A stretch of DNA of 21,195 nt, from positions 1 to 21,195 of the forward strand of contig JBGVNP010000187.1 of NCBI GenBank assembly GCA_045125655.1, given 5' to 3'. The DNA comes from RGIG4608 sp045125655 (GTDB lineage: Bacteria; Bacillota; Clostridia; Oscillospirales; CAG-272). Shown here one piece after another: positions 1-7,673 of the stretch (positions within the stretch are counted from its first letter, which is position 1; each line of letters starts with the position of its first letter). A model generated the notes under the pieces. That model was not told the origin of the DNA. It did not search any database and was given only the letters and a program-made list of their open reading frames with translations. Made by a program: the position numbers and the translations under genes.

Positions 1-3000
1 TGGACCTCGGTGCTGTTGCTCACCTTACAGCTATCAAGGGCAGAGTTCCCTTCCTTCACTTCTTTGACGGCTTCCGTACCTCTCACGAGGTTCAGAAGAT
101 CGAGGCTTGGGACTACAAGGATCTGGCTGAAATGGTCGATATGGACGCGATCAAGGCATTCCGCAACCGTTCTCTCAACCCCGAGAATCCCGCGCTCAGA
201 GGCTCTGCTGAAAACGGAGATATATTCTTCCAGCACAGAGAGGCTTGCAACCCCTACTATGATGCTCTTCCCGCAGTTGTTGAAGAGTACATGGACAAGG
301 TAAACGCAAAGCTCGGTACTAACTACAAGCTCTTCAACTACTACGGCGCACCCGATGCAGATAGAGTTATCATCGCTATGGGCTCCGTATGTGACGTTAC
401 TGAAGAGGTTATTGATTACCTTCTTGCTAAGGGCGAAAAGGTTGGTCTTGTTAAGGTAAGACTTTACCGTCCCTTCGTTGCAGAAAAGCTTTCTGAAGCA
501 ATTCCCGCAACAGTTAAGAAGATCGCAGTTCTTGACAGAACAAAAGAGCCCGGTTCTCTTGGTGAGCCCCTCTTCCTTGACGTTGTTGCTGCTCTTAACG
601 AAGTTGGCAGAAGCATTAAGGTTGTAGGCGGTCGTTACGGTCTTGGTTCTAAGGATACAACTCCCGCATCCATCTTCGCAGTTTACGATAATCTTGCACT
701 TGAAGCTCCCAAGGGTCACTTCACAATCGGTATCGTTGACGACGTAACAGGACACTCCCTTGATGAAAAGGTAGTTCCCGACACAGCTGCAGAGGGAACA
801 ATTTCTTGCAAGTTCTGGGGTCTTGGCGGCGACGGTACAGTTGGTGCTAACAAGAACTCCATCAAGATCATCGGTGACCACACAGACAAGAACATTCAGG
901 CGTACTTCCAGTACGACTCCAAGAAGACCGGTGGCGTAACAATCTCCCACCTTCGCTTCGGTGATAACAAGATCAAATCTCCTTACTATATCACAAAGGC
1001 AAACTTCGTAGCTTGTCATAACAGCTCTTATATCCTTAAGGGATATGAGATCGTTCAGGACGTAATCCCCGGCGGTACTTTCCTTCTTGACTGCCAGTGG
1101 AACGCAGAGGAGCTTGATGCTCACCTTCCTGCATCCGTTAAGTCCTATATCGCTAATAATGACATTCAGTTCTACACCATCGACGCTACATCTCTTGCAA
1201 CAAAGAGAATCGGTAACGCAAAGGTTAAGAACACAGTTCTTCAGTCTGCATTCTTCGCACTTGCTAACATCTTGCCCGCAGCAGATGCTATCGAGTACAT
1301 GAAGAAGATGGCTTACAAGTCCTACATCAAGAAGGGACAGGCTATGGTTGACCTCAACTATGCCGCAATCGACGCAGGCGCAGATGCTTACGTTAAGGTT
1401 GACGTTCCTGCTTCTTGGAAGACAGTTGATACAACTAAGGCTCCTGCATCCGTTGAGGGTACAAGACCTGAGCTTGTTAAATATGTAAACGATATCCTCA
1501 ATCCCGTTTCCAAGATGGGCGGCGACAAGCTTCCCGTATCCGCATTTACAGATTACGTTGACGGTACATTCCCCCAGGGTGCTGCAGCTTACGAAAAGAG
1601 AGGCGTTGCAGTTAACGTTCCCGAGTGGATTCCTGAAAACTGTATCCAGTGTAACAGCTGTGCATTCGTATGTCCTCACGCGACAATCCGTCCCTTCGCT
1701 ATGACTGAAGAAGAGGCAGCTAATGCTCCTGAAAGCACAAAGTTCACAGAAAAGCCCGTAATCAAGACAAATTATAAGTTCACAATGGCAGTATCTCCCC
1801 TTGACTGTATGGGATGTACTCTTTGTGTAAAGGCTTGTCCTGTTAATAACAAGGCAGCTAAGGACGGCACAGATAAGGTTGCTCTTCGTATGGTTCCTCA
1901 GGAATCACAGAAGGATCAGCAGCCTGCTTGGGACTACGCAGTTGCAAACGTAAGCGAAAAGCCCGAGCTTATCAACAACACTGTTAAGGGTTCACAGTTC
2001 AAGCAGCCCTTGCTTGAATTCTCCGGCTCTTGCGCAGGTTGTGCAGAAACATCTTACGCTCGTCTTATCACACAGCTCTTCGGTGAGAGAATGTATATCT
2101 CCAACGCAACAGGTTGTTCTTCTATCTGGGGTGGCTCCGCACCTGCAACTCCTTACACAGTAAATAAGGAAAGCGGCAGAGGTCCTGCTTGGGCTAACTC
2201 CCTCTTCGAGGATAACGCTGAGCACGGTCTTGGTATGGCATTCGCACAGAAGACACTTAGAAATAAGCTTATCGGCTACGTAAAGGCACTTAAGGATGAG
2301 TGCGATAACGAGGCAACTCTTGCAGCTATCGACGAGTACCTTAACACTCTTAACGACGGTAAGGCAAACGAAAAGGCAACTAAGGCGCTTGTGGCAGCTC
2401 TTGAGGCTTGCACATGCCATAGTGAGCTTAAGGATAAGATCCTTGCAGAAAAGACATACCTCTCCAAGAAGTCCGTATGGATCTTCGGTGGTGACGGTTG
2501 GGCATACGACATCGGCTTCGGCGGTCTTGACCACGTTCTTGCATCCGGTGAAAACGTAAACGTAATGGTATTTGATACCGAGGTTTACTCTAACACAGGT
2601 GGACAGGCTTCCAAGGCATCTCAGATCGGTCAGGTAGCACAGTTCGCAGCAGCTGGTAAGGCAATCGGCAAGAAGAATCTTGCAGAGATCGCAATGTCCT
2701 ACGGCTACGTTTACGTTGCACAGATCGCAATGGGCGCAGATATGAACCAGACACTCAAGGCACTCGCGGAGGCAGAGGCTTACGACGGACCTTCCATCGT
2801 AATCGGCTACGCTCCTTGTGAAATGCACGGTGTTAAGGGCGGAATGCAGAACTGCCAGCTTGAAATGAAGAAGGCAGTTGAATCCGGCTACTGGCAGATG
2901 TTCAGATACAACCCTGCACTCAAGGCAGAGGGCAAGAATCCTCTCACAATCGACTCTAAGGAGCCCACAGCTAACTACGTTGACTTCATCAAGAGCGAAA

Positions 3001-3122
3001 CACGTTATGCGCGTCTTGCACAGTCCTTCCCCGAAAGAGCAGAAGCACTCTTTGCTAAGGCAGAAGAAAACGCAAAGGCTAAGTACGATAGACTCCAGAA
3101 GATGGGTAAGCTCTACGAATAA
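1..3122 (+). CDS. nifJ: Pyruvate:ferredoxin (flavodoxin) oxidoreductase, 5'-truncated by the window
   Basis: Oxidises pyruvate with CoA to acetyl-CoA and CO2 and reduces ferredoxin; a central cytoplasmic enzyme of anaerobic fermentation. The frame is open from base 3, so the gene enters from the left. 1039 residues are visible against roughly 1170-1200 for the family, so about 150 N-terminal residues are missing. The visible start (GRVPFLHFFDGFRTSHE) is the end of the N-terminal pyruvate-binding domain. Two 4Fe-4S motifs follow, CIQCNSCAFVCP (nt 1641-1676) and CMGCTLCVKACP (nt 1806-1841). The C-terminal TPP domain has SGSCAGCAETSY and GDGWAYDIGFGG (near nt 2490), then TEVYSNTGGQASKAS. Codons are strongly biased (AAG, CTT, GCA, TCC), as expected of a very highly expressed gene. 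It runs to its own terminator, so mnmE is not co-transcribed with it. Family assignment is near certain; the choice of ferredoxin or flavodoxin as acceptor cannot be read from sequence. Confidence 0.97.
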   Translation, partial: DLGAVAHLTAIKGRVPFLHFFDGFRTSHEVQKIEAWDYKDLAEMVDMDAIKAFRNRSLNPENPALRGSAENGDIFFQHREACNPYYDALPAVVEEYMDKVNAKLGTNYKLFNYYGAPDADRVIIAMGSVCDVTEEVIDYLLAKGEKVGLVKVRLYRPFVAEKLSEAIPATVKKIAVLDRTKEPGSLGEPLFLDVVAALNEVGRSIKVVGGRYGLGSKDTTPASIFAVYDNLALEAPKGHFTIGIVDDVTGHSLDEKVVPDTAAEGTISCKFWGLGGDGTVGANKNSIKIIGDHTDKNIQAYFQYDSKKTGGVTISHLRFGDNKIKSPYYITKANFVACHNSSYILKGYEIVQDVIPGGTFLLDCQWNAEELDAHLPASVKSYIANNDIQFYTIDATSLATKRIGNAKVKNTVLQSAFFALANILPAADAIEYMKKMAYKSYIKKGQAMVDLNYAAIDAGADAYVKVDVPASWKTVDTTKAPASVEGTRPELVKYVNDILNPVSKMGGDKLPVSAFTDYVDGTFPQGAAAYEKRGVAVNVPEWIPENCIQCNSCAFVCPHATIRPFAMTEEEAANAPESTKFTEKPVIKTNYKFTMAVSPLDCMGCTLCVKACPVNNKAAKDGTDKVALRMVPQESQKDQQPAWDYAVANVSEKPELINNTVKGSQFKQPLLEFSGSCAGCAETSYARLITQLFGERMYISNATGCSSIWGGSAPATPYTVNKESGRGPAWANSLFEDNAEHGLGMAFAQKTLRNKLIGYVKALKDECDNEATLAAIDEYLNTLNDGKANEKATKALVAALEACTCHSELKDKILAEKTYLSKKSVWIFGGDGWAYDIGFGGLDHVLASGENVNVMVFDTEVYSNTGGQASKASQIGQVAQFAAAGKAIGKKNLAEIAMSYGYVYVAQIAMGADMNQTLKALAEAEAYDGPSIVIGYAPCEMHGVKGGMQNCQLEMKKAVESGYWQMFRYNPALKAEGKNPLTIDSKEPTANYVDFIKSETRYARLAQSFPERAEALFAKAEENAKAKYDRLQKMGKLYE

Positions 3123-3140
3123 TATAGCAAAACTTAATCA

Positions 3141-3166
3141 AGGGACGGCGAAAGCCGTCCCTTTCT
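3141..3166 (+). terminator. Rho-independent terminator of the PFOR gene
   Basis: A perfect 9-bp stem, agggacggc (3141-3149) with gccgtccct (3154-3162), closed by a GAAA tetraloop and followed by a short T-rich tail. It lies 18 bases after the stop codon. Confidence 0.85.
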
Positions 3167-3170
3167 GTGT

Positions 3171-3310
3171 TGTTCGCGCTATTCCACTTGTTGTTTTGTC
3201 CACTTTTGAAACAGTTTACGCGAACCCCAAAGCTCATTATATTCACTTCGGGGAATCCCTTGGACAAAACAATCAGTGGATTAGTGTAAACATAATTCGT
3301 TTATCAACTA
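3171..3310. repeat. Intergenic inverted-repeat element, family 1 copy A
   Basis: Two arms face each other: 3183-3202 (tccacttgttgttttgtcca) and 3261-3280 (tggacaaaacaatcagtgga) pair at 17 of 20 positions, and weaker complementarity continues outward to about 3171 and 3294. The right arm, 3265-3294, matches 17223-17252 at 27 of 30 bases in the same orientation. The core carries a second short palindrome (ccccaaag / cttcgggg). No ORF is inside. It is a non-coding dispersed repeat, possibly MITE-like, between the PFOR terminator and the mnmE promoter. Confidence 0.6.
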
Positions 3311-3316
3311 TCTTCC

Positions 3317-3345
3317 TTGACAGTTGCTGATAATTCTGCTATAAT
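3317..3345 (+). promoter_or_regulatory. Sigma-A promoter of mnmE
   Basis: TTGACA at 3317-3322 and TATAAT at 3340-3345 with exactly 17 bases between them: a full-consensus housekeeping promoter 34 bases before the mnmE start codon. Confidence 0.85.
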
Positions 3346-3379
3346 AAACGGGTAAAACTCTCATTTTAAGGAGAAAAAG

Positions 3380-4759
3380 ATGAATTTTTTTGACACGATA
3401 GCGGCTCTTTCCTCGCCGATGGGCAAGGGTGGAGTTGCGGTGATAAGAATATCTGGAGCGGAGGCGTTTGACGTTGCGGATCGCGTGTTTGCGAGTGTGT
3501 CGGGTAAGAGCGTAGCCGAATTGAAGCCAAACTTTATGACTTACGGCAAAATTTTGTCCGATGGTGCCCCCATTGATGACGGACTCCTTGTCAAATTTTG
3601 CGCGCCGCGCTCCTTTACGGGTGAAAATACTGTTGAAATCAACTGCCACGGCGGTATTTATATAACCCAAAAGGTGCTTTCTGCTGTTTTTGCGGCGGGA
3701 GCAAGACCTGCGCAGGCGGGCGAATTTACTCGTCGCGCGTTTGTCAACGGAAAAATGTCCTTGACGCAGGCGGAAGCACTTGGAACTCTGCTTGAGGCGA
3801 AGAATGACGAACAGATAACGCTCGCGCGCTCGGTAATGGGCGGTAGAATTAGAGAAGCAAGCGATTCGCTTTATAAAAAAATGACCGCGCTTGTTGCAAC
3901 GGTCTATGCAAATGTTGACTATCCCGAGGAGGACCTTGCCGATATGACGGGCGAGGAGATGCTTGAAAGCACGAAGGAGCTGCTTTCCGAGATTCAAAAG
4001 CTCCGAAAAACCTATAAAACGGGACATGCGGTAGTCGAGGGTGTTCGAACGGTCATCTGTGGCAAGCCGAACGTTGGTAAAAGCTCGCTTTATAACGTGC
4101 TTGTTGGACGCGACGCGGCAATCGTCACCGATATTGAGGGTACTACTCGCGATCTTCTTTGCGAAACTGTGTCCCTCGGCAGAGTTATGCTCCGACTTAC
4201 CGATACTGCGGGCATAAGATCGACCACTGATGCGGTTGAACAGATTGGCGTTGAGAGAGCAAAGCGTTCACTCGATGAAGCGGAGCTTGTGCTCGTGCTT
4301 TTTGATAACTCCCGTCCACTTGATGATTTTGATAAAGAAATTATGGACGATATTAAGAAAATAAATGCCACAAAGATAGCTGTTATTAATAAAAATGATG
4401 AAAATTCTATGATTTCACTTAACGAGGTCGAAGAAAACTTCTCACACGTTGTAAAGATTTCGGCAAAGACTGAATATAATGTTGAGGAGCTGAAAAAAAT
4501 GGTTGAGCAGCTCTATATAAATGAAGAGATAGATACCTCAAATGACGCAGTTCTCATCAATGCTCGCCAGGATTCCTCGCTCGCGATCGCCGAAAAGCAC
4601 GTGAAATTGGCACTTGAGGCACTTTCTGTGGGACTTTCGCCCGATATTGCAGGCGTTGATCTTGAGCTTGCCATGTCTGCACTGTCTGAAATTGACGGCA
4701 GAGAGGTCGACGAAGCCATAGTTTCCGAGATTTTCTCGCATTTTTGCGTAGGAAAGTAA
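3380..4759 (+). CDS. mnmE: tRNA modification GTPase MnmE (TrmE)
   Basis: Works with MnmG to install the (carboxymethyl)aminomethyl group at C5 of the wobble uridine U34 in tRNAs reading NNA/NNG codons; GTP-driven, cytoplasmic. The 459 residues match the usual length. The N-terminal tetrahydrofolate-binding domain begins DTIAALSSPMGKGGVAV. The G domain is inserted in the helical domain: G1 GKPNVGKS (228-235), G2 GTTRD (254-258), G3 DTAG (275-278), G4 NKND (337-340). The protein ends FCVGK with the conserved catalytic Cys at 456. The start is fixed by AAGGAG (3368-3373), six bases before ATG. It stands alone under its own promoter. The usual partner gene mnmG lies 14 kb away on the opposite strand, which is not the common mnmE-mnmG arrangement. 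Confidence 0.98.
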   Translation: MNFFDTIAALSSPMGKGGVAVIRISGAEAFDVADRVFASVSGKSVAELKPNFMTYGKILSDGAPIDDGLLVKFCAPRSFTGENTVEINCHGGIYITQKVLSAVFAAGARPAQAGEFTRRAFVNGKMSLTQAEALGTLLEAKNDEQITLARSVMGGRIREASDSLYKKMTALVATVYANVDYPEEDLADMTGEEMLESTKELLSEIQKLRKTYKTGHAVVEGVRTVICGKPNVGKSSLYNVLVGRDAAIVTDIEGTTRDLLCETVSLGRVMLRLTDTAGIRSTTDAVEQIGVERAKRSLDEAELVLVLFDNSRPLDDFDKEIMDDIKKINATKIAVINKNDENSMISLNEVEENFSHVVKISAKTEYNVEELKKMVEQLYINEEIDTSNDAVLINARQDSSLAIAEKHVKLALEALSVGLSPDIAGVDLELAMSALSEIDGREVDEAIVSEIFSHFCVGK

Positions 4760-5092
4760 CAAATCCCTACATTTAATATATATATGGTTAATATAAGGGC
4801 TTAATAAACGACGGTACAGCGCAAGCAAATCAATACGTCCGAGCATTCAACGCTTTGTAATGATTTGCTGCACGCCCCACTTTCTTCCTATATATTATAT
4901 ACGCACGTACACGCGCGTATTATGACAGCTTTTCACTGCGTTTTTAAGTATAAATACAAGGTGAATAAGATTCATAATCACGCACAAAATGTAATAAAAT
5001 GCTATCAAATGTATTTTTTACTAATAAAAAAGGTCAAAATATAGTAAAAATACCCAACCTTTACAAAATGTTCACAAATACAATACAAATTC
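4760..5092. other. Gene-free spacer with one long hairpin (4819-4876)
   Basis: No coding region is supported between mnmE and the next promoter. The left part contains a strong imperfect hairpin: agcaaatca (4824-4832) pairs perfectly with tgatttgct (4861-4869), and the stem extends outward with gcg/cgc across a small bulge. The loop is 28 bases. There is no U-tract, so it is not a standard terminator. The rest (about 4885-5092) is very AT-rich, with alternating TATATA runs and a short acgcgcgt palindrome. No clear mnmE terminator is seen. The hairpin could be a small RNA, an mRNA 3'-end stabiliser or a repeat; sequence alone does not decide. Confidence 0.4.
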
Positions 5093-5124
5093 TTAACACA
5101 TTATATCCTCTTTGGGTGTATAAT
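5093..5124 (+). promoter_or_regulatory. Probable promoter of the first helical surface protein gene
   Basis: A perfect TATAAT at 5119-5124 lies 39 bases before the start codon. The best -35 match, TTAACA at 5093-5098, leaves a long 20-base spacer. The -10 is convincing and the -35 is not. The surrounding A/T tracts may act as an UP-like element, consistent with the biased codons of the gene. Confidence 0.5.
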
Positions 5125-5163
5125 GCTTAAGCAATTCTTATTAATGGAGGTTTAAGAATCAAA

Positions 5164-7047
5164 ATGAAAAACACTAAGTTAATTGGCTTGGTTGCATTGC
5201 TCGTAGTAGTAGTACTTGTAGTATCCGTAGTAATTGCAACAAGCGCAGACAAAGCTAACATGAAGCCTGTGACAGATAAGCTCACTGCTTACGAGCAGCA
5301 GCTTGCACAGCTCAACAAAACACTCGCAGAAGTTCAGTCCGGTCTTAAGAGCGCAAATCAGGCTCTTGAAGAACTCAAGGCTGCAGGCGTAATCATTGAG
5401 GACTTCAACGAAGCTACAGCTAAGCTCCTCGAAAAGGCTGAAGAACTCAACAAAAAGATCGATGAGTATGAGAATGCAAAAGACGAAAACGGTAACGCTC
5501 TTTTCAACTCTAATCTTTACCACAACTATTCTGATAAGAAGGATGATATCCTTGAGCAGGCATATCTCGACTTCCAGAGAGCTACATCTGTAGAAGCACT
5601 TGACAAGATCATTGCTAAGGTTCTTGAGGATCTCAAGGCTCTTCCCACAAAGGTTCAGGAATACGCTACACTCGTTGACGCTATCGAAAAGGACGGCGTT
5701 AAGGTTGAAGACAAAGAAAATGTTATGACTGTTCTTGATGGCAATATGACTGACTTGACATGGGATCTTTACGAAGGCGCTGACCAGACTGCTAAGGAAG
5801 CAGCTAAGACAGCTCTTGATAAGAGATTCAACGATGCACTTGTAGAATACAAGAAGGTTGTTACAGCTGAATTCGTAGCTACAGTTACTAAGCTTCCCAC
5901 AGTTGACGGTCTTAAGCTCACAGACGAAAAGGCACTTGATGATGCAAGAACTCAGTACGTTCATTTGACAACAGACCTTGGTCTTACATTCGTAGCTGCT
6001 GACGATGCATATAAGGCAGAGGCTTCTCTCGTAGCTCTTGAAGCACGTGAAACTCTTCTTGCAGGCGTTAAGGCTAATGCTGACGAATTCAACGCATCTG
6101 TAAAGACATGGTTTGAGGATCACCTCAATACTGGCGTTAAGTTTGGTCTTAACACTGATACACTTGATGCTCTTAAGGATCTTGCTGATGAAGTAGCTGC
6201 TAAGATCGCATCTTACGAAAAAACTCTTAATGTAATCCTTGATTCCACAAAGGCTGGTTTCAACGAGTACGTTTACAACTTCATCGACCACGCAACTGTT
6301 AAGGGTTACACAACAAAGTACGACGAAGTAAAGGCTAACCTTTCTTCTCTTGCTAATGCATACCTTGCAGCTGTTAAGGATCTTGAAGCTAAGAAGGTAT
6401 ACGCTGACCTTGACACTGCTAACACAGCTGCATGGAAGGCATGGTCTGCAGTTCAGAACTCCTTCGGTACATCTAATGTAACCGCTGCTGAGGTAGATAC
6501 ATACCTTCAGAACGAAAAGAACGAAGTAGCAACTGCTAACACAACACACAACGGTATTTCCGGTAAGCTTTACAACGTTAAGGCTAACATCGATGCTATC
6601 TCTGCTTACCTTGCAAGCACAAAGAAGATCGTTTGCCAGCAGCCCACTGTTCACACAGGTACAGTAGCTTGCGATTGCAAGACAACAGAAACAACATTGA
6701 CACTTGCTGGTATCCAGGCTATCGTAGAGACAAACCTTTATCCTCTTCTTACACATGAACTCAACTTCACAGAAGAAGTTATCGGTGCTGAACTCCTTGC
6801 TTCTCTTAAGGCTTCTTACGTAGAGGCAGCTACAGCAGCTATCAAGGCAACTCATGCTACAGTTTCTGGCGACCCTGCATACGCTAATGTAAGATTGGAT
6901 GAGGCTCTTGCACAGGTATCTGTTGAAAAGATCACATTCGCAGCTGTTCAGAATGCTGAAACAAAGGTTTGGAGCTGGGCAGAAGGTTACACAACACTTA
7001 AGGCTAACCTTGTAGCTTGGACATCCGCAGCTTACTTCACAAAATAA
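5164..7047 (+). CDS. Unrecognised membrane-anchored, helix-rich surface protein (paralogue 1)
   Basis: Function not recognised. The 627 residues begin with MKNTK and a very hydrophobic Val/Leu-rich segment (about 6-26), a signal anchor or a signal peptide cleavable after ATSA. The rest should lie outside the membrane. Residues about 35-105 show coiled-coil heptads (AYEQQLAQLNKTLAEVQ, LLEKAEELNKKIDEYE); the remainder is Ala/Leu/Lys/Glu-rich and predicted helical, with little Gly or Pro. The only cysteines are C491, C503 and C505 (CDC), which could form a disulfide or metal site. Codon choice (AAG, CTT, GCT, ACA, GTA) resembles the PFOR gene, which suggests high expression. No sortase motif or S-layer homology domain is visible. 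It is homologous to the protein at 7674-8894. ATG 5164 lies 13 bases after GGAGG (5146-5150), a long spacing, but no in-frame alternative exists. It is monocistronic with its own terminator. Confidence 0.8.
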   Translation: MKNTKLIGLVALLVVVVLVVSVVIATSADKANMKPVTDKLTAYEQQLAQLNKTLAEVQSGLKSANQALEELKAAGVIIEDFNEATAKLLEKAEELNKKIDEYENAKDENGNALFNSNLYHNYSDKKDDILEQAYLDFQRATSVEALDKIIAKVLEDLKALPTKVQEYATLVDAIEKDGVKVEDKENVMTVLDGNMTDLTWDLYEGADQTAKEAAKTALDKRFNDALVEYKKVVTAEFVATVTKLPTVDGLKLTDEKALDDARTQYVHLTTDLGLTFVAADDAYKAEASLVALEARETLLAGVKANADEFNASVKTWFEDHLNTGVKFGLNTDTLDALKDLADEVAAKIASYEKTLNVILDSTKAGFNEYVYNFIDHATVKGYTTKYDEVKANLSSLANAYLAAVKDLEAKKVYADLDTANTAAWKAWSAVQNSFGTSNVTAAEVDTYLQNEKNEVATANTTHNGISGKLYNVKANIDAISAYLASTKKIVCQQPTVHTGTVACDCKTTETTLTLAGIQAIVETNLYPLLTHELNFTEEVIGAELLASLKASYVEAATAAIKATHATVSGDPAYANVRLDEALAQVSVEKITFAAVQNAETKVWSWAEGYTTLKANLVAWTSAAYFTK

Positions 7048-7090
7048 TTCAATAATTTGAATACTAGGTTTACTTAAACCAAACTTTAAT

Positions 7091-7120
7091 AAGGGGAAAC
7101 GCTCGTCGTTTCCCCTTTTG
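7091..7120 (+). terminator. Rho-independent terminator
   Basis: A perfect 10-bp stem, aaggggaaac (7091-7100) with gtttcccctt (7108-7117), a 7-base loop, and a T-rich tail (ttttgtttta). It ends transcription of the gene at 5164-7047. Confidence 0.9.
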
Positions 7121-7159
7121 TTTTATATATTTTATATATTACCCTCATTATTGACCTTT

Positions 7160-7447
7160 AAATTTTGATTTATCGGGGAGTTTTTGTTTATGCGCGAGAT
7201 TCTATCGGTCACTGTGCCGGACACGGAGTGTCATTCTGGAGCAACCCTTGTGTCCCTTCGGAGATTCTATCGGTCACTTCGTTCCCTCCAAAATGACACA
7301 AGGGTGCGATAGAATCTCGGCACAGTTTCCCCCAAGAATGACGTGCGGAACATTTTCTATCTACAAACCCACGCGTCATCCTCGAGGGAGTTGCGCCCAA
7401 GATTCTTCGCTACGCTCGAGAATGACGACTAAAGTCGTCGGGCGCAA
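7160..7447. repeat. Composite block of dispersed palindromic repeats
   Basis: About 300 bases with no credible gene. It opens with the 16-mer aaattttgatttatcg (7160-7175), shared almost exactly with 16915-16930 and 20720-20735. A repeat unit at 7229-7303 has arms tgtcattctggag (7229-7241) and ctccaaaatgaca (7286-7298) and closely matches 21120-21195. The 18-mer gagattctatcggtcact occurs twice (7196-7213, 7261-7278) and inverted in part as cgatagaatctcg (7307-7319). A further hairpin has ttgcgccc (7391-7398) facing gggcgcaa (7440-7447) with an inner gacgac/gtcgtc stem (7425-7440). Short reading frames here are fortuitous. Similar tcattctgga..gaatgaca repeats are widespread between genes in gut Clostridia (recalled, not searched). 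Confidence 0.75.
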
Positions 7448-7569
7448 ACGACCGAAGGATCTTGCGTGGCGCACAAACAAAAATTAATTCACCGATAAAT
7501 CCTGATTTCTTTATTCAACATCTTTTTCAAACTTTTTAACAATTCCGCGCTAAAATTTATATTTAGCTA

Positions 7570-7598
7570 TTGCAAATTTTCATATCTTGTGCTATAAT
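7570..7598 (+). promoter_or_regulatory. Sigma-A promoter with extended -10
   Basis: TTGCAA (7570-7575), a 17-base spacer and TATAAT (7593-7598) preceded by TGC (7590-7592), an extended -10. It lies 75 bases before the start of the second helical surface protein gene. Confidence 0.75.
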
Positions 7599-7673
7599 AT
7601 ACTAAATAAATATATCTATATCTTTTTATATAGACGATAAATGCAAGTCAATTCATTTTATGGAGGTTTAATG

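Noticed and set aside
1992..2828. A 278-codon open frame on the minus strand inside the PFOR gene
   Set aside because: Same codon-bias effect opposite a gene with clear conserved motifs; the product has no domain-like features.
3308..4027. A 239-codon minus-strand frame opposite mnmE and its promoter
   Set aside because: It covers a consensus promoter and a conserved gene in antisense, and its Arg/Ser/His-rich product looks random.
5179..6855. A 558-codon open frame on the minus strand
   Set aside because: It mirrors the helical surface protein gene. The restricted codons of that gene (CTT, GCT, ACA, AAG) avoid stops on the other strand; the product is Cys/Ser/Leu-rich nonsense with no RBS.
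7196..7447. CRISPR array in the repeat-rich spacer
   Set aside because: The repeats are palindromic, unevenly spaced and partly inverted, with no regular repeat-spacer pattern and no cas gene nearby.
7641..7673. Earlier ATG start for the second helical surface protein
   Set aside because: GGAGG at 7662-7666 lies downstream of this ATG and is correctly spaced for ATG 7674.
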